From: Sphingobacteriales bacterium 44-15
GTDB lineage: Bacteria > Bacteroidota > Bacteroidia > Chitinophagales > Chitinophagaceae
Direction: 5' to 3'
Assembly (NCBI GenBank): GCA_001899685.1
Contig: MKWG01000026.1
Location: forward strand, 17,573-81,572
Length of the DNA: 64,000 nucleotides
Position 1 is the stretch's first letter. Every line of letters begins with the position of its first letter. The position numbers and the translations under genes were made by a program. Below are positions 53,516 to 61,537 of the stretch, piece after piece. The notes below the pieces were generated by a model, which was not told where the DNA came from, made no database searches, and worked only from the letters and a program-made list of their open reading frames with translations.

Positions 53516-54622
53516 ATGAAACCAACAGGGAATTTATTATCCGGTAATGAAAAGCCAGCTACAGGGCGCATGCCGGTCTCCGGCTTAAAACATGCAGGTA
53601 TTTTAGCAGGGGGTAAACCTTTTCTGCTGATAATCATAATAGTTATGCAGGGTATGATCACCCATGCGCAATGCCCGGATGTCGCCGCTGTTTTCCCGAA
53701 AGACTCCATTATCATATGCGCCGATACTACTTACAAATTAGTTTTGCCTGCTAAACCCGGCATCTCATATACCTGGAATACTGCTGAAACCGCCAATGCC
53801 ATTGACATACATCAATCCGGTAAATACTGGGTGACGGTAACCGACGGCGCATGCACACCGGTAACAGATACCGTATTTATACTTTTTAATTCGCTTATCC
53901 TGATCCCCAACGTAAAAGATACGCTGCTATGCCTTAATAAACCCGCCCCGCCAATGCAGGCTTATGGTCAAAACCTCGTCTGGTACAGCTCCCCCACAAG
54001 CACGGATGGCTCGCATACAGCCCCCATTCCCTCTACCGCCGATACCGGGAGCACTTATTTTTACGTGTCACAAACCATACTTGGCTGCGAAAGCCCGCGG
54101 GCGAAAGTAATTGCCGAAGTAATAGATAAACCCAGTTTTGATCTTGGGGAAAATATTATAATCCCCTGCGGGGCGCCGGGGGTAGTGCTGCAAACGGTAG
54201 CCCAAAAATATACCAGCTATCTGTGGCAGGACGGGAGCAGCAACAATGAATTTCTGGCAACCGAAGCAGGGAAATATGTTTTGAAAGCCGAGAATATATG
54301 TGGCAGACTGATAGATACCGTTGAAACTGTTCTCTGCAATACCCGCTGTCTTAATTTTCCAAACGCTTTTACTCCAAACGGAGATGGCAGGAATGAGCTA
54401 TTCAGACCCGGAGCTTTTTGCCCTATCACTAAATATATCTTTACGGTTTACGATCGTTTCGGCAGGCAGGTGTTTCATTCCACCAATCCCAACGAAGGCT
54501 GGGACGGCAGGATCAGCGGCAAAAAAGCAGACATAGGCACCTATATCTATTATTGCATATATGATGACTTCATGCTAAAAAGGCAGCTCATGCTGAGAGG
54601 CTCTGTAACGCTTATAAAATAA
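53516..54622 (+). CDS. Secreted protein with gliding motility-associated C-terminal (T9SS type B) sorting domain
   Basis: The 368-residue protein has a long N-region with a hydrophobic signal segment (KPFLLIIIIVMQGMITHA, about 34-51) and Ig-like/SprB-type repeats (SYTWNTAETANAIDIHQSGKYWVTVTDGAC; SYLWQDGSSNNEFLATEAGKYVLKAENICG). The C-terminal sorting domain is CHU_C type: FPNAFTPNGDGRNELFRPG, YDRFGRQVFHSTNPNEGWDGR and YIYYCIYDD. It is likely exported to the surface by the type IX system. The start could be at the second or later Met (53573 region), since the signal segment is unusually far from residue 1. Confidence 0.88.
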   Translation: MKPTGNLLSGNEKPATGRMPVSGLKHAGILAGGKPFLLIIIIVMQGMITHAQCPDVAAVFPKDSIIICADTTYKLVLPAKPGISYTWNTAETANAIDIHQSGKYWVTVTDGACTPVTDTVFILFNSLILIPNVKDTLLCLNKPAPPMQAYGQNLVWYSSPTSTDGSHTAPIPSTADTGSTYFYVSQTILGCESPRAKVIAEVIDKPSFDLGENIIIPCGAPGVVLQTVAQKYTSYLWQDGSSNNEFLATEAGKYVLKAENICGRLIDTVETVLCNTRCLNFPNAFTPNGDGRNELFRPGAFCPITKYIFTVYDRFGRQVFHSTNPNEGWDGRISGKKADIGTYIYYCIYDDFMLKRQLMLRGSVTLIK

Positions 54623-54667
54623 TGTCTTTTACCTCCTTCCTGTATCGCAGTATACATTACAGGGTGC

Positions 54668-54771
54668 GGCGCATTTCAATTTTTCGCAGGCGGCAACACC
54701 TGTCTGTAGAATCTGTGGGAGTGTCTCACCGATCGGAAAGTTGCGCATGGAGCGAAAAATTGAAATACGCC
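54668..54771. mobile_element. MITE-like element, copy 2 (inverted arms without clear target duplication)
   Basis: GGCGCATTTCAATTTTTCGC (54668-54687) and GCGAAAAATTGAAATACGCC (54752-54771) are inverted copies with a 64-base interior. The interior differs from that of copy 1 (11518-11620), so the ends are the conserved part. It lies between the sorting-domain gene and glnS. The flanks share only a short AGGTG-like word. Confidence 0.5.
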
Positions 54772-54792
54772 TTAAGGTGTTACAATTCCTTA

Positions 54793-54822
54793 TTGTATCT
54801 TTAACGCCGTCCTTTACTTTTG
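54793..54822 (+). promoter_or_regulatory. glnS promoter (TTG-N19-TACTTTTG)
   Basis: TTG (54793-54795) is followed after exactly 19 bases by TACTTTTG (54815-54822), a full -7 match. The start point near 54829 leaves a leader of about 16 bases before the ATG at 54845. Confidence 0.65.
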
Positions 54823-54844
54823 CTTAAAAAACGGGGTAGAACCA

Positions 54845-56509
54845 ATGATCGAAGAAAAAAGCCAGAATTTTATTGAGGAAATAATAGAAGAAGATCTAAA
54901 AAACCATAAATATACTCAAATCATCACCAGGTTCCCGCCGGAGCCCAATGGCTACCTTCATATAGGACATGCTTCCAGTATATGTCTCAATTTCGGGCTT
55001 ACCAAAAAGTTTGGCGGTTATACCAACCTGCGGTTTGACGACACCAATCCCGTAACAGAGGAAACAGAGTATGTAGAAAGTATTAAGGAAGATGTAAAAT
55101 GGCTGGGGTTTGAATGGAAAAATGAGCTGTATGCCTCAGACTATTTCGATACCCTATACCAATACGCTATAAAGCTGATAAAAGCAGGACTGGCTTATGT
55201 GGACGACAGCACATCAGAAGAGATAGCTGCATTAAAAGGAACGCCCACTGAGCCCGGCAAAAACAGCCCCTACCGCGATCGCAGTGCAGAAGAAAACCTG
55301 GAGCTTTTTGAGAAAATGAAAGCAGGGGTTTTCCCTGATGGCAGTAAAACGCTGAGAGCGAAAATTGATATGGCGCATCCCAATATGCTCATGCGCGATC
55401 CAGTGCTTTACCGCATTAAGCATGCGCACCACCACCGCACCGGCGACAAGTGGTGCATATACCCTATGTATGATTTTGCGCACGGCCAGAGCGACAGCAT
55501 TGAAAATGTTACCCATTCTATCTGTACGCTGGAATTTGTTCCGCACAGGGAGCTATACGACTGGCTTATTGAAAAGCTGCAGATCTACCCCTCAAAACAA
55601 TACGAATTTGCCCGGCGCAATCTCACTTATACTATCACCAGCAAACGTAAGCTGCTCCAACTGGTGAATGAAAATTTTGTAGATGGCTGGGATGACCCGC
55701 GCATGACCACGGTAAGCGGTATGCGCAGAAGAGGATTTACCCCCGAAAGCATAAGAGAATTTTGTGAAAGAATAGGAGTAGCTAAAAGAGAAAATCTTGT
55801 AGATATGGGGCTGCTGGAATACTGTGTGAGAGATCATCTCAACAAAGTTGCCCAACGCCGCATGGCTGTGCTTGACCCTGTAAAACTTATTATTACCAAC
55901 TATCCTGAAGGGCAGGTAGAAGAAGTAATGAGTGAAAATAACCCCGAAGAAGAAAATGCCGGGGGAACAAGATCCCTGTCCTTCTCGGGGGAACTCTGGA
56001 TAGAAAGAGAGGATTTTATGGAAGTGCCTGCAAAAAAATGGTTCAGGCTGGCTCCCGGCGCTATGGTACGGTTAAAGAGCGCTTATATTGTAAAGTGTGA
56101 AAGTTTCAAAAAAGACGACCAGGGAAATATCACCGAAGTGTATTGCAGCTATCTCCCCGAAAGCAAAAGCGGTAATGATACCTCAGGCGTACACGTAAAA
56201 GGCACTATTCACTGGGTAAGCGTACCACATGCAGGCCTAGCCGAAGTTCGCCTCTACGACAGGCTGTTTAATGTAGAAAATCCCGCTGTGGAAGAAGGGG
56301 ATTTCAGAAGCTATATTAATCCCGACTCCTTAAAAGTGATCAAAAATGCCTATATAGAAGCTTCTTTAAAAGAGGCTCATCCCGGAGAAAAATTTCAGTT
56401 TATACGAAAAGGGTATTTTACCCCGGATAAATATTCAACGCCTGAGCACCTGGTATTTAACCGCACCGTAACTCTGAAAGATACCTGGGCAAAGGAAAGC
56501 AGAAAATAA
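54845..56509 (+). CDS. glnS: Glutaminyl-tRNA synthetase
   Basis: The 554-residue class I enzyme has the GlnRS signature [17 protein letters not shown] (HIGH motif at 39-42), RFDDTNP and a KMSKS-like loop TSKRKL (the second residue is T where M is usual: ITSKRKL). The C-terminal anticodon-binding beta-barrels are present, with [15 protein letters not shown] and [10 protein letters not shown]. It charges tRNA-Gln directly. The gene stands alone behind a strong promoter. Confidence 0.97.
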   Translation: MIEEKSQNFIEEIIEEDLKNHKYTQIITRFPPEPNGYLHIGHASSICLNFGLTKKFGGYTNLRFDDTNPVTEETEYVESIKEDVKWLGFEWKNELYASDYFDTLYQYAIKLIKAGLAYVDDSTSEEIAALKGTPTEPGKNSPYRDRSAEENLELFEKMKAGVFPDGSKTLRAKIDMAHPNMLMRDPVLYRIKHAHHHRTGDKWCIYPMYDFAHGQSDSIENVTHSICTLEFVPHRELYDWLIEKLQIYPSKQYEFARRNLTYTITSKRKLLQLVNENFVDGWDDPRMTTVSGMRRRGFTPESIREFCERIGVAKRENLVDMGLLEYCVRDHLNKVAQRRMAVLDPVKLIITNYPEGQVEEVMSENNPEEENAGGTRSLSFSGELWIEREDFMEVPAKKWFRLAPGAMVRLKSAYIVKCESFKKDDQGNITEVYCSYLPESKSGNDTSGVHVKGTIHWVSVPHAGLAEVRLYDRLFNVENPAVEEGDFRSYINPDSLKVIKNAYIEASLKEAHPGEKFQFIRKGYFTPDKYSTPEHLVFNRTVTLKDTWAKESRK

Positions 56510-56583
56510 CCTGTTCTTTGCCGATACTGTCTTTCCGGAGCTTAAACCAAGATTTTTAACCACCCTCTTTTATAACCCAAGCC

Positions 56584-58404
56584 ATGCGCCAACTATTTTT
56601 GTTCCTGTTGTTTTTTTGTACGCTGCGTGCCTTTTCCCAACCTGAAAATTATACGACAGCCAATGCCCATTCGCATAATGATTATGAAAAGCCCGCTCCT
56701 TTCCGGGAAGCCTACGATCAGCAGTTCGGCTCCATCGAAGCAGATATTTTTCTGCAGGATGGAAAGCTCATTGTAGCCCACCAGGAAGATCAGCTGGCAG
56801 CAGGCAGGACACTGGAGTCGCTCTACCTTGATCCGCTGGCAAAGTGTATTGAAAAAAATAATGGCACGGTATACCGCGACAAAATGAGGCAACTGCAATT
56901 GCTTGTAGATATAAAAACCGGATCAGTGCCCACGCTGAATAAACTTATTGAAATTTTAGGCCGCTACCCCGCACTCACTTCAGCTCCGTCTTTAAAAATT
57001 GTGATCTCCGGCAATCGCCCGGCTGCAGAAGACTTTAAGAACTACCCGGCATATATATACTTCGACGGGGAATTAAGCGCCACTTACCCGGAAGGGGCAT
57101 TGCCGAAAATAGAAATGCTGAGCGATAATTTCAAAAAGTATTCCTCATGGAATGGAAAGGGTATCCTGCCCGAAGCAGACCGTACCAGGGTAGAAGCTGC
57201 CATAAAAAAAGGGCACGATCTGCAAAAGAAAGTACGCTTCTGGAATGCTCCCGACATCATCAATGCATGGTATGGCTTCATGGATCTTGGCGTTGACTAT
57301 ATCAATACCGATCATATTGAAGCAATGGGCACCTTCCTGCGCCAGCTTGCCAACAGGTCGTATACCTCTCCCGCTTCCTATACCCTGTATACCCCCCGGT
57401 ACAGGAATGACGGCACTACAAAACCTGTAAAAAATCTGATCCTTCTTATCGGGGACGGCACAGGGCTTGCACAATGGTATGCGGGATATACTGCCAATGG
57501 CGGGGCATTGAATGTATTCAATATGCGGTATACCGGGCTGTCCAAAACAAGCTCGTACGACAGCTATATTACCGATTCAGCGCCGGGCTCTACAGCTTTT
57601 TCTTCCGGGGTAAAAACAAATAACCGGGCTGTGGGAGTGGATCATACAGGGAAAGCATTAACCCTGCTGCCCGATATATTTATCCGGCGCAATATAAAAA
57701 CCGGCATCATCACCAGCGGAGACCTTACGGATGCCACTCCTGCTGATTTTTATGCCCATCAATCAGAGCGCGACAGCAGCGCCCCTATCCTGAATGATCT
57801 GCTTTCTGCCCATGTTGATATTATTATGGGTAAAAAGCCTGAACTGAAAAACAATGACGGGCTCGACCAGAAGCTGGCAAAAAAGTTCAATATTGTCAGC
57901 TCAGTCCGGGAAGTCAAACCCACTACAAAAATGCCGCTGATGGTAGCCGATGACAAAGCCGGACTTACTGTACTGAAAGGGAGGGGCGACTGGTCTGTTG
58001 AAGCATTTGAAAAAGCTATATCCCTGCTCTCCCAAAACAAAAACGGCTTTTTCCTGATGCAGGAAGGCTCACAGATTGATGACGGCGGGCATAGCAATAA
58101 AATACCCGTAGTTGCAACTGAAGTAATGGACCTTGACCAGGTAATAGGGAAAGCCATGGAGTTTGCTGACAGTAATGGAGAGACGCTTGTGATAGTGATC
58201 GCAGATCATGAAACAGGAGGACTGACTTTAACCGGCGGCGACTATAAGAAAAGATATATCAGCGGGCACTTTTCTACCAATGATCATACGGCTGTCCCGG
58301 TGCCGGTATTCGCTTATGGCCCGGGATCCCAATTTTTCTCAGGAGTATATGAAAACACTGAAGTGTTTCAAAAGATACTAACGGCGATGGGTATACGTCC
58401 GTAA
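56584..58404 (+). CDS. Secreted fusion of a phospholipase-C/GDPD-like domain and alkaline phosphatase
   Basis: The 606-residue protein has a signal peptide (MRQLFLFLLFFCTLRAFSQ). Residues 22-255 form a PI-PLC/glycerophosphodiesterase-like TIM barrel: NAHSHNDYE (His-containing start), FGSIEADIFLQDGKLIVAH and LLVDIKTG. From about 270 on it is an alkaline phosphatase: LIGDGTG (D291), YITDSAPGSTAFSSG (nucleophile S332), EGSQIDDGGHSN and IADHETGG. It may release phosphate from phosphodiesters in two steps, in the periplasm or outside. The fusion order is clear; the substrate is an inference. It is convergent with the gene at 58474. Confidence 0.9.
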   Translation: MRQLFLFLLFFCTLRAFSQPENYTTANAHSHNDYEKPAPFREAYDQQFGSIEADIFLQDGKLIVAHQEDQLAAGRTLESLYLDPLAKCIEKNNGTVYRDKMRQLQLLVDIKTGSVPTLNKLIEILGRYPALTSAPSLKIVISGNRPAAEDFKNYPAYIYFDGELSATYPEGALPKIEMLSDNFKKYSSWNGKGILPEADRTRVEAAIKKGHDLQKKVRFWNAPDIINAWYGFMDLGVDYINTDHIEAMGTFLRQLANRSYTSPASYTLYTPRYRNDGTTKPVKNLILLIGDGTGLAQWYAGYTANGGALNVFNMRYTGLSKTSSYDSYITDSAPGSTAFSSGVKTNNRAVGVDHTGKALTLLPDIFIRRNIKTGIITSGDLTDATPADFYAHQSERDSSAPILNDLLSAHVDIIMGKKPELKNNDGLDQKLAKKFNIVSSVREVKPTTKMPLMVADDKAGLTVLKGRGDWSVEAFEKAISLLSQNKNGFFLMQEGSQIDDGGHSNKIPVVATEVMDLDQVIGKAMEFADSNGETLVIVIADHETGGLTLTGGDYKKRYISGHFSTNDHTAVPVPVFAYGPGSQFFSGVYENTEVFQKILTAMGIRP

Positions 58405-58411
58405 GAGAAGA

Positions 58412-58461
58412 GAGACGCGAGATGTGAAAGGTGAGAGCTGACCTTTCACGTCTCACGTCTC
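58412..58461. terminator. Hairpin of GAGACG/GTGAAAGGT between convergent genes
   Basis: GAGACGCGAGATGTGAAAGGT (58412-58432) pairs with ACCTTTCACGTCTCACGTCTC (58441-58461) over 21 positions with two mismatches. There is no T run, but its place 8 bases after the phosphatase stop and 13 bases before the end of the convergent gene suits a shared 3' barrier. Confidence 0.5.
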
Positions 58462-58473
58462 ACGGATATTCAT

Positions 58474-58911
58474 CTATTTTTCGAAGAAATACCAGGTCAT
58501 AAATACGATAAACAGTATCAGGAACCACCATCTCCAGCTTCCGCCCCAGTCATTTTTCTCCGCGATGCCGGTTGTCGCAACCTCCGGGAGCATGTTACGC
58601 CTGAAAAAGGATAGAAAATCATAAAACCCGTCCTGTACTATGCGCCTTCCTTTATGGCCGGGTTCAGTGTTAAGCGCTTCAATATATATATTGGTGCTGC
58701 TGTCTGAAGCTTTGTGAAGTGTAACAGAAATCATTATTATAGTGAACGATTTCACCCATCCCAGCACAAAAGAGTTACCTGAATGCCCCTTTCCTTCCAA
58801 AGCAACCTCATCTTCAAGCAGTTCGTGAAGTGCATCCTTTACTGTATCTAACTCCTTATCAATCTTTACAACAGTACTGATGGGCGATATGGTTGTACCC
58901 TGGTTCATCAT
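58474..58911 (-). CDS. Hypothetical tail-anchored protein
   Basis: This 145-residue protein is not recognised. The first 90 residues are predicted soluble and partly helical; the C-terminus has one hydrophobic segment (WRWWFLILFIVFMTWYFF, about 126-143) directly before the last two residues, so it should be anchored by its tail. There is no signal peptide. The start has two adjacent ATGs. It is convergent with the phosphatase fusion and divergent from the small gene at 59182. No function is proposed. Confidence 0.6.
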   Translation of the reverse strand: MMNQGTTISPISTVVKIDKELDTVKDALHELLEDEVALEGKGHSGNSFVLGWVKSFTIIMISVTLHKASDSSTNIYIEALNTEPGHKGRRIVQDGFYDFLSFFRRNMLPEVATTGIAEKNDWGGSWRWWFLILFIVFMTWYFFEK

Positions 58912-59181
58912 TTATCTGACATTGTATTCTACTACCTACATGCAATGACCTTGCCACATTAGTAATTACCATTCTGTTATATACTACATTTTATTAATGC
59001 TTTCTGAAAATCATATTTTTCATAGCGCTTTAGCGACCCTCTGTCTCCTGTTACCGGCAGGCATAACCCGGCTTTTGGATTAAAAACAACATCTTAAAGC
59101 ATTTTTTTTGTCATCTTATAATATTTGTTCCGGTTTGTAGTTATATCCTTATTAATCCAGTATCACTACAAATCATTTCTC
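58912..59181. other. Gene-free stretch between hypothetical protein and small sorting-like gene
   Basis: Nothing recognisable was found in these 270 bases apart from AT-rich sequence with TATAATATTTG near 59117, a possible promoter for the next gene without a fitting -33 element. Confidence 0.3.
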
Positions 59182-59478
59182 ATGGGACAAATCAAAAACA
59201 TTGAAGTAGAATTTCCGTCCGTAGTAAGAGAACTGCTTTCACTGCGCATTAAAGACGAACAACTTGTTAACCCGGTATTTGAATACACTATCACAGATTC
59301 GGAAAAGAAAGTCTGCCGCAAGGGAAAATTTAACGGGCTTGAAGTACAGATGAGAGTGGCACATCTTAACAGTGGGAAATATTATTTTACATTGAATGTT
59401 ACCGACGGGAAAAGTTTCGTGTATGCTTTCGAAAAAAAGCCACGCGCAGGAGATATACTTGAGTTCATGGCATCCTGA
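59182..59478 (+). CDS. Small protein resembling a stand-alone T9SS type A sorting domain
   Basis: The 98-residue protein starts MGQIKNIEVEFPSVVRELLS. The second half (FEYTITDSEKKVCRKGKFNG, VAHLNSGKYYFTLNVTDGK and SFVYAFEKK) has the strand pattern of the Por-secretion C-terminal (type A) sorting domain, in which a two-line motif ends in GxYxxxL and a basic end. No signal peptide is present and there is no cargo domain, so it cannot use T9SS in the usual way. The match is by eye and moderate. An upstream ATG (59125) adds an implausible hydrophobic start. Confidence 0.5.
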   Translation: MGQIKNIEVEFPSVVRELLSLRIKDEQLVNPVFEYTITDSEKKVCRKGKFNGLEVQMRVAHLNSGKYYFTLNVTDGKSFVYAFEKKPRAGDILEFMAS

Positions 59479-59980
59479 TATCCCGGAACATTCATCAGGG
59501 CAATCCCACCAGGTTTAGGTCCGGCTTTTCGCCGGCAGCACTGTGCTCAAAAACAGATTTTAGACAGTATAGTCATTAAAAGAACGCGATTTTTCAGGTA
59601 AAACCGGTTTCCTTTTACGTCTCCTGAAAAATCCTTCCTGTATCCCTTTGCTGCAGTATTATCATAAGTGAAAATCGCCTCATTCAATGCTTTCCGCTTT
59701 CCTTCTGCTTTGCCTTCAGCTTCAGGTGCCGATATCCTGTTTTACCCAGTCATATATAAGTCTTAAAAATATCTTGAAGACTTTCCCAATGAACCATGCC
59801 ATTCCCGGTAATAATCTTTCCTTCTCCTGAAACGCCATACGCCCATTTATTGCCCCAGGCGGCACATGCAGCGTAGCTGTATCCTGCAATGAAAATCCAG
59901 GCAAACGTTTGTGCTAATTTACCGTAACAGCATTATTACTGAATATTTTATAGAACTTGCAACTACTAAAAAAGTTATAC
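59479..59980. other. Intergenic stretch with a possible gene remnant
   Basis: These 500 bases precede the GH109 gene. Apart from the putative fragment at 59750-59932 no gene, repeat or RNA was seen. The stretch is not strongly AT-rich and has no clear promoter box before the GH109 start. Confidence 0.4.
59750..59932 (-). pseudogene. Possible gene remnant without start codon
   Basis: One reverse-strand frame is open for 60 codons to a TGA (59750-59752) with protein-like sequence such as WIFIAGYSYAACAAWGNKWA and GKIITGNGMVHWESLQDIF, but it has no ATG, GTG or TTG near its beginning; a TAA precedes it at 59933. It could be the broken end of a former gene. Another frame in the same stretch (59722-59904) has an ATG but looks less protein-like. 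The match to any family is unknown. Confidence 0.25.
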
Positions 59981-61408
59981 ATGAATACCAACCGCCGAAA
60001 ATTCTTACGCAATATCTCCCTCGGTGCAGGAGCAGTTGCAACAGGCATTCCAACGCTTGCCAGCGCATTTGATGCAGCTACAGATGAACAGATGCAACGT
60101 TCATCAGCCAAAGAAAAAACTCCCCCACGTTTTAACATGTGCGGGTATGCTGCACCCAAGCTGGATGTAGTGAGAGTGGGGATCATAGGATTAGGAATGA
60201 GGGGAAGCGGAGCTGTCAGCAGGTTGAGCTATATAGACGGACTGGAGATCACAGCGCTTTGCGATAAACTCCCCGACAGGGTAACCAAGGCTCAGGCAAC
60301 CCTCGAAAAAAGAGGAAGGCCAAAAGCAAAAGAATACAGCGGGGAAGAAGGATGGAAAGCATTGTGTGAAAGCAATGATGTAGATCTTATATATACACCC
60401 ACGCCATGGTATCTGCATGCGCCCATTGCTATATATGCCATGAAAAATGGCAAGCATGCAGCAACAGAGGTAAATGCGGGTCTGACCCTCGATGAATGCT
60501 GGCAGTTGGTGGAAACCTCTGAAGCCACAAAAAAGCACATGATGATGCTGGAAAACTGTTGCTATGATTTCTTTGAGCTGCTTACGCTGAATATGGCACG
60601 CAACGGGCTGTTTGGAGAGCTGATCCATGCAGAAGGCGCTTACCTGCACGACCTGAGCAGGGAATACCTGTTCAACAAAAACGGTTATCAGGACATGTGG
60701 CGTTTAAAGCAGAATTACCTGCATAACGGCAATCTGTACCCTACACACGGGCTCGGACCTATTGCACAATGTATGAATATAAATCGTGGGGATAAAATGG
60801 ACTATATGACCAGCATGAGCTCCATTGATTTTACACTCGGCGATATTGCCAAAGAAATGGCTGCCAGGGATGATTTCTTTAAAGAATTTGTAGGTAAACC
60901 CTACCGCGGCAATATGAGCACTACATGCATCAGGACCAACAAGGGAAAAACACTGATGCTCCAGCATGATGTATCTACCATTCGCCCTTACTCCCGCATT
61001 CACCTGGTAAGCGGCACTAAGGGTATCGCACAAAAATACCCCGAACCTGAGCGCATTGCCTTTGGGCATGAATGGATAAAAAAGGAAGAGCTGGATGCCC
61101 TGTATGAAAAATACACTCCACCGATCGTAAAACATATAGGCGATATTGCCAGGGAAGTTGGCGGGCACGGTGGTATGGACTTCATGATGGACTGGAGGTT
61201 AATTGACTGCCTCAGAAATGGTTTGCCGCTGGATCAGAACGTGTATGATGCAGCATCATGGAGCTGTATCTTACCGCTGAGCGGAAGATCAGTTGGCAAG
61301 AAATCCCTGACGGTTGATATCCCTGATTTCACCCGGGGCGCATGGCAGACCAATAAGCCTGTTGATCTGACATTGGACGGCGGGGGAAATACAGGAGTAA
61401 GGAAATAA
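59981..61408 (+). CDS. Tat-exported Gfo/Idh/MocA protein resembling GH109 alpha-N-acetylgalactosaminidase
   Basis: The 475-residue protein begins with a Tat signal (NRRKFLRNISLGAGAVATG). VRVGIIGLGMRGSGAV is the NAD-binding motif, and the later signature YTPTPWYLHAPIAIYAMKNGKHAATEV with VETSEATKKHMMMLENCCYDFFELLTLNMARNGLFGELIHAEGAYLHDL agrees well with GH109 proteins such as the Elizabethkingia NagA. GH109 cleaves alpha-N-acetylgalactosamine with NAD as a cofactor. The ATG at 59981 fits the Tat signal; a start at 59957 is not needed. It is followed by a strong terminator. Confidence 0.88.
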   Translation: MNTNRRKFLRNISLGAGAVATGIPTLASAFDAATDEQMQRSSAKEKTPPRFNMCGYAAPKLDVVRVGIIGLGMRGSGAVSRLSYIDGLEITALCDKLPDRVTKAQATLEKRGRPKAKEYSGEEGWKALCESNDVDLIYTPTPWYLHAPIAIYAMKNGKHAATEVNAGLTLDECWQLVETSEATKKHMMMLENCCYDFFELLTLNMARNGLFGELIHAEGAYLHDLSREYLFNKNGYQDMWRLKQNYLHNGNLYPTHGLGPIAQCMNINRGDKMDYMTSMSSIDFTLGDIAKEMAARDDFFKEFVGKPYRGNMSTTCIRTNKGKTLMLQHDVSTIRPYSRIHLVSGTKGIAQKYPEPERIAFGHEWIKKEELDALYEKYTPPIVKHIGDIAREVGGHGGMDFMMDWRLIDCLRNGLPLDQNVYDAASWSCILPLSGRSVGKKSLTVDIPDFTRGAWQTNKPVDLTLDGGGNTGVRK

Positions 61409-61430
61409 TGGGGGATAACGTGAAAGGATA

Positions 61431-61479
61431 AACGATAAACGTGAGAAGCAAGCTTCTTCTTCACGTTTATCGTTTTTTT
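61431..61479 (+). terminator. Terminator behind the GH109 gene
   Basis: AACGATAAACGTGA (61431-61444) pairs perfectly with TCACGTTTATCGTT (61461-61474), followed by Ts to 61479. The loop GAAGCAAGCTTCTTCT can pair with itself. CACGTTT and TCTCACGTTTC units of the same kind as elsewhere continue to 61535. Confidence 0.85.
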
Positions 61480-61537
61480 GTTTGTTGTTTTACGTTTCTT
61501 GTTTCACTTCTCACCTCTCACGTTTCTCGTCTCACCT

